Assembly (NCBI RefSeq): GCF_001625305.1
Contig: NW_017804098.1
Coordinates: 1,303,553 to 1,367,552 of the forward strand
Source: Branchiostoma belcheri
Taxonomy: Eukaryota; Chordata; Leptocardii; Amphioxiformes; Branchiostomatidae
Length of the DNA: 64,000 nucleotides
Direction: 5' to 3'
Positions 33,518 to 45,400 of the stretch are shown here, in pieces. The position numbers were made by a program, and so were the translations under genes. Each line of letters begins with the position of its first letter. The stretch's first letter is position 1. Below the pieces are notes generated by a model that was not told the DNA's origin, made no database searches, and saw only the letters and a program-made list of their open reading frames with translations.

Positions 33518-33690
33518 TAACCGCTCCAGTCCTGATCAAGTTCACATTCCTTATCGGCTGTATAATAAGTCTCTTGTAAGAACTGAATGTCTGTTTTTTG
33601 CTGAATTAACCATTCATATATGGTGTGTCGCTTATGTCTATCACGTAAACCACGGACATTTAGGGAAAGAAGGCTTAAGTGTCGAGGCCA
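33518..33690 (-). pseudogene. LINE ORF2 start (AP endonuclease N-terminus)
   Basis: On the minus strand the frame reads LSLNVRGLRDRHKRHTIYEW then LIQQKTDIQFLQETYYTADK. These are the first motifs of the apurinic-like endonuclease domain of L1/Tx1-type LINEs. It follows ORF1 (33675-34807) directly and breaks off where the MITE copy begins. Confidence 0.7.
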
Positions 33691-34807
33691 TGAAAATAAG
33701 GATAACTTACGGTAGCGGGAGTCTCAAAGTTTAGAAAGTTTGTTCTTACTCCCGATCTGTCGCTGTCAAACGAGGTGTCGGAGTGACTCACAAATTCACT
33801 GTCTGGAGAAGCACTCCGCGAACGTCCAGCCGCTAGAAGTCCGTCAAGGTCTCGGCTTTTGTTGGTTGTCTCGTTCGTCGGGAGGTTGTCTCGTTTACTG
33901 TTGGAAGCAGGATTCTTCACACAACTTCTTGTTGCCATGGTGGTAGTTTCAGTGGTTCTCTGGCTTCTTCTCTTATTTCTACGTGACCTAGGTGCGACGA
34001 AGTCAGTGATCTGACTCTGTTTTCCTCGGTCCTGTGTCTTTTTCGCAGCCAAATCGATGTCGTCGATGGTAAGTTGGACGTAAGCTGTGGTGATCTCCAC
34101 CACCTTTAGGTTTGGTGTTTTCTGCATTTTGCTGATTAGACATCTGGACATTTTCCTCTGTCGTGGACTACGATCCATGTGCCATCTGTGGGGAGTGTTG
34201 CTTTGGCTGGTCTCTGTAGAAGACTCTGGTCCTCCAGCGCTCTCCTAGCTCCACAAATCTAGGGATGTGCTCGTTGGGGTTTTGAGGGACAGCCAAGTAG
34301 GCGAACCTATCCCCTGTCTCGTCTCGCAGTTAGTGAGTCTACCATCCACTCGTAGCATCTTTCGCTTAAGGGCGAGAGTAGCTTGACCCCATAGTTCTTA
34401 AGGCCGGACGCGATCACCGAATCATCAACGGACAGGGGCACATCTCTAACAGTTATACGAATGCCATTTTGCTGTTGAAAAGGGTGAGTATCACAAAGTT
34501 CCACATACTTGTTACGTAGGCTTATCCCGGTCGCGATCAGTGTTACGCGTTCCTCCGGGTCGCGAAGATACTCTCGCCATAGGCCCCGTACTTGTTGAAT
34601 ACCGGCTATATTCATAGCTTGCACACCGCGCGCTACGGCTTTATACACCTCAACATTAGTGAAGTATGCCTCAGAAGGGCCAACCACATTAACATCCTTC
34701 TCCAGGAAAAACACTGGCTTACAGGAGAATGCTGAAGTAGCGGTGGAGGCCGTCTGTGCGGTGCCTGTAGTGTTGCCATCCATGGCCAGCGCTGTGGCGT
34801 AGCTCAT
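33675..34807 (-). pseudogene. LINE ORF1 (gag-like), frameshifted
   Basis: The start codon is at 34807 and the first frame ends at 34307. A one-base shift continues it as DRFAYLAVPQNPNEHIPRFV to about 34180, and a Ser/Arg-rich tail frame runs to 33675. Blocks such as KPVFFLEKDVNVVGPSEAYF, QVRGLWREYLRDPEERVTLI and ITVRDVPLSVDDSVIASGL are typical of LINE ORF1 proteins widespread in marine invertebrates. No zinc knuckle is obvious. The association with the endonuclease start at 33690 supports a single LINE copy, 5'-complete and cut in ORF2. Confidence 0.65.
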
Positions 34808-34829
34808 AACCGTCCTTGATGAGGAGGGT

Positions 34830-36980
34830 GAAAGTTGTCGAAGTCGTCACTTCACAGAGACGAGTTTTCCATCAAAAAGAAAGGGAAGGCTAAACATGCA
34901 AACCTTTCCCAAGCCCAGTTCTGTGACTAGAAGCCGAGGGAAGAGCCGGATTGTGCAGGAAAACACCGGATGCTACAGATGAAGGACAGAGCTCTAGAAA
35001 ACGCAGGCCATCTTGGCAATTTGCATATCAATGAGGCATGTGTTAATGTTACTAACTCTGTTTTTGTTTCTTGTATTACGTCTGTCATGATGTTTATATC
35101 ATTCTTTTAATGATTGTATAAGCGCCTTTTCATCCCATATCACCTAGTATTGTACTACGTAGACTGATTTGTTAGATTTGTTCTCTCATTTCTGCCATAC
35201 TTTGTACCTTGTACATTGTTGCGTAATAAAAGTCACTATGATACTAACTTTGTATGTTTCTTGTATTATGTCTGTCATGTTTATATGTATTTCGTCTTCA
35301 TGTATTGTCATGTGTGTCATGATGTTTATGTGAATAACTTCGTCATCTGTATCGCTCTGTTATGTATGTCATCATGTTAATTGTATATTACGTTCTTCGC
35401 TATGTTTTGTCGTATCTGTTATCAAGTTATACGCGGTTTGTTGAAAACTAAAGACAGTAGTCATTGTTTGAAAATGTCAACGTTACTCTCTCTATGCCCT
35501 GATGTATATGGCCTTTTTAATTCCTCGTGCAAAGAACTTCGTTCTGGGTCCAATATTCTTACTTTTTCCAGTGAGACTAATATCTACATTTCCATTCTAA
35601 TCACACCCTAGAACATAAACTCGGGGTTGTCCCTGTTTCACAAAGCGGAAACAATTATCACTGACCATCAAGATTTAGAAGAGGGGAAAGTTAACATTTT
35701 ATAGGCACTAAGAACGTGTGGGTACTCCACTTGAGATTTAGACACGTCTTATAGACAGAAGCCCACAGACTGTAACCATATCAGAGCAAGAACAGGAGCC
35801 CGAATAGAAGCCTTCTGCCTTACTTTTTTTCCTATTTTTTTTTCTTTTTGTATTACTGTAATGATATCATAGTCATTATACATTGTGTCATACCATTATA
35901 CAAGTGAGAATCGTATACTTACTATATTAATTGGCGACGATATAGATACTTATGATACAACAATTCAAAGCTATCAAGCCGTTATGTAATACTCGTAATT
36001 GACATTACTAGTTCCACGTTCATTGCGAAGAAAGCCGTTAACTTTTAATCTTGGAATGAATCAAAACAAACATTCCGCTAAGTGCTGTACATGAACAATA
36101 GGACACAAACAAAGCTCCTCGGTATTGCTGTTTGTGAACTGACAAAATGATGAGCGGGCGCAGAAACTGATATGTGTGGAAGCAGGACAGAAAATTTCGT
36201 CCCAGCGTCCCTTGTAGATGGCGGACCGAAGATTCCTCCTATAAGGAGCGGTCACAGTCGTCGTACGTCCTCGTACGATGTTGATGCCGCAAACAGGTTT
36301 CAACCAGGTTGTCACAGAGCCAACCACCAAGGTCAAGGATGAAAGGCAGTCGAATTTTGAAATACACATGCCCTCAGTTTTACGATGTAACGACGTAGGC
36401 AAGGTCCTTCTCTATAAAGATCCTCCAAGGTTCGCTGAGGTTTCACCGTACGGAAATCATCTTCTAACGTCCTGTGGTCCGTCATTACAACAAGACCAGC
36501 AGCGTATCTCATCATGGGTCTCATAGGTTAAGAGGGCCGGGACAGGGAATAAGGGGGGTTAACTCTCACCCTCTGGGATCAGCAGGGGAAATGCCTGGAC
36601 TAAATGTTGGGTCAGTGTTATGCACGGAACATGTGAATGAAAAAGTCCAGGCGTGGAGGGCTATGTGAGGGAAACGTGAGCTGGGCCAAGGAGGACTGGA
36701 GTTGGTCATTCAACCTACCTGTATTGTTCAGGGCAGACGTCATGGTTAGTTAGGGTATACATGCACGTGCTGACTACAGCTGCTGTTGGCGATTGTCTTC
36801 TCTTTAATTGCGTGTGGGGAGGGTTACTGAACTCTTGTTTCTTGACCTTGGAAGGCAGCCCTTTTGGAAATACCGTATGACATCTACGTTTATTATCTTA
36901 GATTACAGGAACTTTAGAAGTCAGAAAACCAATCAGAAATGGTTGCAGTGGTCCAAAAACTCTGCGCACTGTCAGATAAA
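34830..36980. other. No gene recognised
   Basis: Probably LINE 5' untranslated sequence up to about 35000, then AT-rich DNA. A minus-strand frame at 36061-36402 has no recognisable motif. Confidence 0.4.
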
Positions 36981-36984
36981 CACC

Positions 36985-37716
36985 CTACAGCACAGTAGAT
37001 TTAGCAATCTGGTTCAGTGTTTGGACTCTGTCTGTGCTTGCCACCTTATATCCAAACTCGGGTGGCCTGAGCGCCCCTCCCATGTACACTGTCGTGTTCC
37101 TGTACACCATGCCTGAAGGTATGAAGCAGCTGGCTGAACAGTGGAACTCCCTGACTCTGGTGTCCTTCAGGATTTTGGGCAGGTTCCTATCATTGATGCC
37201 TCCTCCTGGTACTATGATGATTCTTCCTCTCGACTGTTTCTTGAGTTTTTTTAAGAGTGGGAAGACCCTCCAAAACAGTGGAGTCACGCCCGCTGGTCAG
37301 CAGTCTCTCACATCCCAGGGAGATGACATCCTCCAGGGCCTGCTGGGGATCCGCAACCATGTCAAATTCTCAGTGGAAAGTCACTGGTAAAGGCCTTCCT
37401 AAACCAATCAACTGTGCACAGAAATCCTTTTCAATTCTGCCATTCTCTGTGAGAGCACCCAACACTATCCCATCAGCCCCATGTTCCTTGGCCAGACAGA
37501 GGGCGACCATCATGACCTCCCGTTCCCCGGTGCCGTACAGAAAGTCGCCGCCACGTGGCCGAATCATCACGAGCACAGGGATCCCCATTTTCTGTTTCAC
37601 CACCTTCAGCATTTCTAAACTTGGAGTGGTCCCTCCTTCCATCAAGTTTCACACAACTCCAGTCTGGATGCACCTCCCTACTCTGCATTAACAGCTGAGT
37701 CCACACACACCTCCAT
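36985..37716 (-). pseudogene. cutc: CutC copper-homeostasis family pseudogene, intronless
   Basis: The CutC fold is covered almost end to end without introns: MEVCVDSAVNAE, GGASRLELC, EGGTTPSLEMLKVVKQKMG, VMIRPRGGDFLY, GADGIVLGALTENG, RPLPVTFH, the LTSGRDSTVLEGLP segment, RIIIVPGGGINDRNL, EFHCSA and MGGALRPPEFGYKV. The span of 244 codons is about full family length. Defects: TAG at 37680-37678, a one-base loss after RLELCE (near 37640), and TGA in place of the Arg after PVTFH (near 37375). CutC is a TIM-barrel protein linked to copper handling. Lack of introns plus stops points to a processed pseudogene. The preceding integrase-like ORF reads straight into its first 12 codons. Confidence 0.85.
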
Positions 37717-38457
37717 GTTGTAGACACCTGCAGGCACAGTTCTGCAGACATAGTTCGGTCTAAGTTCAGCTTCAGGGGACAAGGAGGTCTTTATTCTTGC
37801 TGCCTTAACTTGGCACTCAGGGCAAGCGTCAACCCAGTGTTTTACATCTTCTGTGATGGTGCGCCAGTAGAACCGTTCTACCACATATGCTTGAGTCCGC
37901 TTTACACCCAAATGGCCTCCATTGGTGTCAGAATTGTGGGCATTACCCAGCACTTGCTCAACCTCATCTCTGGTGAATAGAACTTTGGCCCTCTTCTGCT
38001 CCTTTCCCTTGTAATGCAAAGTGTCACCTTCATAGAAAAACTTTTGGGCATAGTTATAAAGGGTGTGCTTCCTTGCCTTCTTTGTCAACTTATCCAATGT
38101 ATCAAAGTGTGGGGGGTACCTGCCATTTTGAAGGTAGTAGAGCACCTCTTCGACTGATGCCTTCTGTAGTTGTTGTTGTCCTGGTTTGATGTCTACTATT
38201 TCACTAGACGTGGCCTCTGGGTCCTGGGTTTTCACCTTCTTGTAGGGACTGGGTGGTTGTTGTTGTTGTTCTTGTATAACATTTATCATCTCACTAGAAA
38301 AGGTCTCCAGATCAGGTGCTTCCATCTTGTAATCAGCTGATGGCTCGTTCATGTACTTGTTCTTTCTTCTTCTTCCGATCAGGCCCGCATTCGTGATGAC
38401 GGATATTCTGGCCTTGTAATCCCGCTCGACGTGGTCTCTAGAACAAGTTGGGTTCAC
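37678..38457 (-). CDS. H2C2 integrase-like zinc-finger ORF
   Basis: A 259-residue intact frame starting MNPTCSRDHV. Residues 1-100 are hydrophilic with Gln runs (QEQQQQ, GQQQLQ). Residues 100-225 match the N-terminal zinc-binding part of retroelement-type integrases: EVLYYLQNGRYP, an FYEGDTLHYKGK strand, then His174-x7-His182-x29-Cys212-x2-Cys215 (AHNSDTNGGHLGVKR ... HWVDACPECQ). No catalytic DDE core follows. After residue 225 the frame enters the CutC pseudogene and stops at 37678. Genes such as KRBA2 and GIN1 show that this module can be domesticated. The absence of frame damage here is notable beside the broken CutC sequence. Confidence 0.65.
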   Translation of the reverse strand: MNPTCSRDHVERDYKARISVITNAGLIGRRRKNKYMNEPSADYKMEAPDLETFSSEMINVIQEQQQQPPSPYKKVKTQDPEATSSEIVDIKPGQQQLQKASVEEVLYYLQNGRYPPHFDTLDKLTKKARKHTLYNYAQKFFYEGDTLHYKGKEQKRAKVLFTRDEVEQVLGNAHNSDTNGGHLGVKRTQAYVVERFYWRTITEDVKHWVDACPECQVKAARIKTSLSPEAELRPNYVCRTVPAGVYNMEVCVDSAVNAE

Positions 38458-38655
38458 TTAAACTTGTGACGCCCCGGATTGAGTACTAAGAATGCTCCAT
38501 ACAATAAGTCGTAATACGGTCACGTCAAATGAGGCTGGTTTATGTGTCCCTGTGATGTCAACGAGTCAGACAACAGTGTATGGGTCAGTTTGAAATTCGA
38601 AAACCACAGGAAGACGAGATATGTCCCGTCAAAGTTTACCTTCTAAGTACTCATT

Positions 38656-39178
38656 TTGGCGTGGTTTTTCTGTGTTTTGCGGTCTGCATGGGGGTTTTCA
38701 GACGGCCTCCTGCCTTACAGGAAAGGCCTAAGTAAAGGGCTCAGTAGGATCTTTGCTACACACGGGATTAAGACCTGTTCAAGACCAACTACAACCCTCC
38801 GGAATATACTGGTTTTACCAAAGGACAAAACACCAAAGGAAAACAAATGTAGTGTATCATATACAGTGTCAAGGACAGAATTCCAAAATTCCAAGGGCCC
38901 ATGTAAGGAAACATATATTAATGAGACTGAACGATCTCTCAAAATAGGTCCTTAGAACACAAACGACCTAGCTCGACTACTTCGGAGGTTTCACAACATA
39001 TACTCAAAGTAAGACAAAGTAAGAATCTTGGACACAGAACCGGACTTCTTTGCACGTGGGATTAAAGAGGTCATCTACATCAGGGCATTAAAACCATCCA
39101 TCAACAGAGACGGGGGGCGCCACAGACTTTCTGCAACCTATGATCCACTGCTCACGGAGTCACGTGTGTTATCTGCGT
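38656..39178 (+). pseudogene. Penelope-like element, GIY-YIG endonuclease remnant
   Basis: Across several frames the sequence reads LRNILVLPKDKTPKENK, VVYHIQCQG, KETYINETERSL, then VRILDTEPDFFARGIKEVIY and IRALKPSINRDGGRHRL. These are the linker, YIG region and C-terminal blocks of the Penelope-like endonuclease. The last block is highly similar to 20108-20260, so both copies belong to one family. It lies just upstream of the first identified exon of the lectin gene. Confidence 0.7.
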
Positions 39179-39339
39179 GACGTCAAGTAAGCGGTGGATT
39201 GCTCATTCCTTGACAAAGACTGGAGTTGTACAGTGGAGACTTTGCGTGAGTCCAATTTGTTGTGTTGGAAATTGCAGTTTCATAATGATTTCTACAAAAA
39301 CAGATGAACGTTCAAGATAAAACCTAGCTTTTGCTACAG

Positions 39340-39465
39340 GTGGAGGGAGGTCAGTAAATGACAATGATAACAATGATGATCCCGTCAACCACACGTGCGA
39401 CAATGACGATCCCGACAATCACGTGTATGAGTATGGACCCAGTGACCGGCAGCCTGAAAACAAAG
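39340..39465 (+). CDS. Lectin gene exon: acidic cytoplasmic tail
   Basis: Acceptor TTTTGCTACAG, donor GTAGCT. Enters with two bases of a split codon and leaves in phase 1. It encodes an Asp/Asn-rich segment (NDNDNNDDPVNHTCDNDDPD) followed by NHVYEYGPSDRQPENK. The YEY motif could be a cytoplasmic phosphorylation or sorting site. Confidence 0.65.
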
Positions 39466-42400
39466 GTAGCTTGTCTTGTTAAATTGAAGAAAAAGATAAT
39501 GAGATATGCAGTACTTGTGTCGCCTTGTGGTTACCGAAGTCCCTTTGTGGTTTCTTCCAAATACGGAAGTAATGTTCGGAGTCTGTTTTGCTTGTCCTGA
39601 CAGAGTACTAGGTCGACAGCGTGTGAGTGGGTGTAATGAAAGGAGGTCAAAACGTCAGACACAAAAATAGGTTGAAATCAACCATGGTTTGGAATACAAG
39701 GTCCCATTACCTTTGTCAGCATGTGTGAACTCATCAAAAGTCAAAATACTAAGTATTGCTGGATGTCGTTTTGCGTCGATGAAGGCTAGACATCCAGGTA
39801 ATAAGATACGCCAAAAGCAGTTACTTAGCAACTGGATATGGTATTGGAAACTGCCAGGCGATCCAGGTAGTATTCACTGACGAAAGCTAGTGACTACGTT
39901 AATGACGAAAGGTAGTGAATACTAGCTGAAACGTCTGACCGTTTCCAAAACCATATCCGGTTGCTTAAGTACCTGCATTTTGGCGTAAAGTCGTTGTGGT
40001 TTGATTGTTAGTTGTTAGCAGTCTAACCCAATTAGGTATCAACAGACTGTTATGGTATCTTTGTAAATTGAATGTGAGTTCTTGTTTGCACAGATGACGC
40101 CGAGAAGGTAAACATGTGTGGGTTTGCCAAAGTTTGCAAGACGGCATTTTGCCGTTCATTTTTCTACCGTGTTCTCCAAGTTATGTCCATCGCTGTTGCA
40201 GTGGCAGCCTTGTTTGGTGCAGGAACGGCCTTTGTCATGTTTATCACTTCAACATCGAAAAACTCTGCAGAAAGCCACAAGGTGAGTCAATAATGATAGT
40301 GGGATAACTCAATCACCTCCGTGTGCTGTATACTGGAGGCATTGTTTAGTGTACTTACTTGCGCTTCCGTGGCAGCGGGCGAATTCCCTAACTACAGACC
40401 ATAAAAAGAATGGCACAGGAAATTATATGCTGGCTTGAGGCCAGCCTGCAGGAATACCATAGGGGTTTGCTAGCTGACCATTGTGTAAATGTATAGACGT
40501 GATCAGAGAAATTTTCCAAAATGAATAAAAACCAAAATAAGAAAATATTTCACGAAGGTATAAAATATCCAATGTTTGTTCCATTTTTACACACTTACAA
40601 TTGGCACATGCACACTCCGTCATAATGTTATTTTCATAACAGGATTCAGAAAAAACTACAGGACATCAGATAAGATCTTCATATTTAAAACTCTTATATC
40701 TAAACACACACAGTCTGGAAAACGCTTATTCGCTTGTTTTGTCGACCTATCAAAAGCCTTTGACTCCACTTGGCATGAGGGACTGTAATACAAACTTCTC
40801 TTCAACAATATTTCAGGCAAAATCCTTGACATTATCGAAAATTTATACAAAAAGTCCGAAGCAAGTGTCAAAACTAGGAATGGCCTGAGCGAAACGTTTC
40901 CTGTTGAAATCGGTTTTCGGCAAGGGTGTGTTTTAAGCCCCACCTTATACAACCTGTACATTAGTGATCTCATAGACACACTCAATGCAGAAAACCAAGA
41001 CGCCCCCCTATTGCAATCTACAAAAGAAAATAGCCTATTTTATGCAGATGATATTGTTCACTGTAAACTGTTTGACTCATGTATTGTACCGATATTATTG
41101 TATGCATCTGAAATTTTGTGCAGTAGCAATATGAATGACAAATCTGCAATAGAAACTATACATCTGAAATTCTGTAAATATATTCTCAGAGTTCGGAGGA
41201 ACGCCAGTAACTTCGCATGTAGAGCGGAACTGGGACGTTTCCCTTCACTGATAGAGTCTCAATGCAGAACGTACACCTAATATTTCATATTAGCCAACGA
41301 AGTACATACAAGTAGTCTACAACATGAAGCCTATATGGTACAACAAGAGCTAGATCGTAGAAAAACACCCTGCTGGTTATCTAATGTAAGAAAACTGTTA
41401 GAGGAGTCCGGCTTTGCCTACCTGTACATTAATGGTCACCTAAACTCGCCGTCTTATCTAAATGAACTAAAATAAAGATTAAAAGATAATTTTATACAGA
41501 AATTTAACTCAGAACTACAAGTAAAAGAAAGAAGAGAAAACCAAGGCAACAAGATAAGGACATACAAAACAGTCATAGAGATTTATGAAAGAGAAACATA
41601 TTTAAACATTACAAACGCAACAAGATAAGGACATACAAAACAGTCATAGAGATTTATGAAAGAGAAACATATTTAAACATTACAAACGTGCGAATTCTGT
41701 AATCATTAATATGTTGAAAACAAGATACACTTTGTACTAGACTGCACATTATATAAAGATGAACTATTCGATATTTCACATTTAGACAATATATGCAAGA
41801 AAATGTCCCAGCAGGACACATTTAAACATTTGATGTCATGCAAGAACGAATGTATAGCAGATTAACTATGTAATTATGTTTCCAAATGTTTCAAAAAGAG
41901 ATAAGAAAGGCTAATTTACTGTAGATGATAGATAGTATATTGTATTGTTATAATGTAGAAATTCCTATCAATTAGCATTTGAATATAGCGTCCCAGTATG
42001 CAATACTCATGTTTTGCATACTGCATGTCCTCTTGTGCATTTAGCCCATCTGGGCAAGAACATGCAATAAAGATTCATTATCAGTATCATATCAAAATAA
42101 TATTTTAGATGAATTAAGTATCATATTTTCATGAATTAGGAAACAAAAAGGAAAAAGAAACTTAAAAAAAACGCGGAGAAAAAGGTTTAATGATGTTTAT
42201 ATTTTCAGGAATTAGAGAACCCTTCTCTTTCAGTCCATACATAGCGTGATCTAATTTTTTTCTCACGTCTCTTCACCCCCTGTTTACATTATTTCTAGGG
42301 CCAAATAACTTGGCCAGCATTTGTATGATTTTTTTTTTTCATTTTTTATTCAGGATTTTAGAATTGTTTTGTGTTTTTTTCAGGTAAGGGAGTATTTTTC

Positions 42401-45400
42401 GTCAAAATCTGTACATTTAAACTGAAAACCCGGTATATTACCCCTAAATGATCTGCAATTTGGTACGAGGGTGTTTTACTGAAAATCACTGAGTGGGGAT
42501 TTAGGACACTACAAAGGGTTTTTTTGAAAAAAATAAAGTTGAAAAGCAATACAGGAAGGATTTGCGAATACTTGTTACTGAAAAGCATTGTATGGTAGAT
42601 TTTTATCTTACTGTAAAAATTTACTGTCTGGGGGTCGTGAATAAGTTTTAGGACAAAGTATGGGTATTAATGACTAAATGTCACCTGTAAAAAGTGATAT
42701 TAAAGAATTAAACATTGAACAGTCTATTTTAGAAGAGGATTATAGACTAACATATCATGTTATACTTGCTCCGAAGGAAATTTTTGCCTTTATAGTTTCA
42801 TATAAAACAGCTTTTTGTAGTTAATAGCTTATCTTCTCAATTATTGAAATGGGTCGCACAGTACGCCAAATCGTCTTCAACCGAGCCAATTCTGAACACG
42901 AGAATCGCTTCACCATCGACTGGACCCGACGTGCCAATTGTGCTGTCAGACGTGTCAAATGTGCTGTTAGAAGTGCCAAGTGTGCTGTCAGAACTGCCGA
43001 CTGTGCTGTCATCTGTGACAACTACGACATCACAGGTGAGTTGTACACCATCCTATTTTACTTTCTTATCTCCTAATATCAAGGAAATAAGACAAAAAAG
43101 CAACCTCTTGAAGATGTATTATTTAAAAGATTTAATTAATTTAATTATCCCAAACATACAGGTTAACTGTCATATTATGTTCTTTTTCTAGTGCACAGTA
43201 AAATACCACAGTTACTACAGTGCTATACGACTTGACTGCGGCATATCCATACACCAAATTACTGACTTAACCAAGCGAATAGACGAACGTAACCCCTCAA
43301 TAACAATCGTAATCAATCGTATATATATATAATCACCCTTTCTAGGTTTTCCCACGTCCTACCAAAGGGATTGAATTAAACAAGATCCAGAGTAAGCCAC
43401 GGAAGTTTAAAACAACCAAGAACGGTAGGCCCTAAGTGTTTTATGTATATCAATTAGTCAAATGTCTTTAGTACTAGGAGAGCCAGACGCAGCGTAAAAA
43501 TAGGAACGGGATTTGTACGGCACTATTATAGCCCCCCTTTATTGGCACACAATTTTATCAGTCGAATCGATTGTATAGACGATATCAATTAGTTGCCTAA
43601 AATATTTGGTCATTCAATAGATGGAACGTGTTCCCAATTGTCATAGCCTGTGCTGAGCCCGGCGTAGATACAGCACAGTTTTTGTATTTATTATTATGTT
43701 ATTAATCGGTCTGGTATTAAATGCATGATATATGCGCATGTAACCTTTAACCCTCAAACACCCGAACTTTTTTGTGACGTTAATGCCCAAACGGGGTCCA
43801 AATGGACCCTATTTGGTTTCTTTCAAATTTATATTCCATTCTGCATCCTTTCAGTGACCTTTGCACATATATTTGTTAAACATATTAAGACGTTTATTTT
43901 GGCATGATTAAGTGTTTAAAAAATCCAGCTCATTATCATAATTTATGCAAAAATAGGATGAGGTCTGCAGGCATGAACATGGGGTTTACCTTTGACCTCA
44001 TATGGTTGTCAAATTGTCAAACCTCTGAAAACTTGGCAAACTGCATAATATTAAAGCAATTATGCTTCCTTGAAGACATATTGAGGACATCCAAACAATT
44101 CCGTGTGTAGGTAAGTGCAAAAATGGCTGGGGTCCGTTTGGACCCCAGATGGTCTTACATCAAACTTCCATTGTTATTATTGCAAATTTGTGCCGATCTC
44201 CATAAAAAATTTAGGAGAACTTGTAGAAGAGGTTTACTGACAAAGTCACGGGATGGATTTTTTAGAATTAAAAAAATTCAAATTGCATATAAAAATATAC
44301 GTCTGGGGTCCAAATTGACCCCTTTCGGGTGTTTGAGGGTCAAAAGCGAAAAAAAAGATTAAAACAAAACGGTACCATTGCCTAAATAAAGAAAGCATGC
44401 TATTGAGGCCAAGTAACGGTAAGGTAGACAAAATAAGTACACGTAAGAAAATAATTGTAGCAGATTAGATTGAAACGAAAAAATGCATCATCACTGATAC
44501 AGCAGCTGTCTGTGTCAGCGAGGAAAAAAAGCAAGAAGCTGTCTTGTCCAGCGGGAGAAACTCTGCTGATCGATGATGCCATCTACGGCATGACGTCCCT
44601 GAAAGTCTGCCTTTCTGATGGTTTAAACATCAAATCTGAAGCAGAGAAGGTTCTGCCCATTGTGTGGAAGGCCTGTCAGGGCTTACAGCACTGCACCGTG
44701 ACAGCAAGCAATCGCATCTTTGGTAACCCCTTCTTCGATACCAAGAAGTTCTTATGGGTTGCATACCGCTGTTTCCCAGGTTAGCACAAGTAAGCTATTT
44801 TCTAATTGTGCGTATTTTTAGGGACACGCCCACTGACAACACAACAAAATCAACACTTAAAAAAATTGATTTTGTTGATTTTGTTGAGTTGTCAGTGGGC
44901 GTGTCTCTAGATACAGTATATAGGCTGACAGTACAAAGTTTAAAGAAGATTGACAGGCAGAATGACGAGAGTACAAAAGACCGTTAATGGAATCAATAAA
45001 AGGCAGGCTTCGTTTCTACGTGCTAATATAAAAATTTGGGTTGTAACACTCCTAGCTAAACATTGATTTACAGCAACCTGAAAGCTCTAGCTATATGCAG
45101 AAGTAATTAAAAGAAGATGCCGGTGTACACTTCTTTGAATGACTGGAGGTTGTTGTCAGTTATTGGGCTGACAACATTGTCTTAGCAACTGCAGTAAGTA
45201 TGAAAGTTCCACGTTGAGTGAGGCACAGTGAGGGTATGTTTTTAATAAAAAAAAAATGGTGCAGGTTGTGCGTCTGGTTATGTATGGTTGCAGAAGCATT
45301 TTTCCGGACCGGAAACAGTAGTCACCTGACGTCTGTGTAGTAGTGATTGTATGTTCAGTTTATTCCTGGCATCATGTTCATTTTCACCAATAATGCGTTT

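Noticed and set aside
42849-43076. Alternative cysteine-repeat ORF (CAVRRVKCAVRSAKCAVRT)
   Set aside because: It is the second frame of the stalk exon. The other frame fits both splice sites in phase 0 and joins neighbours.
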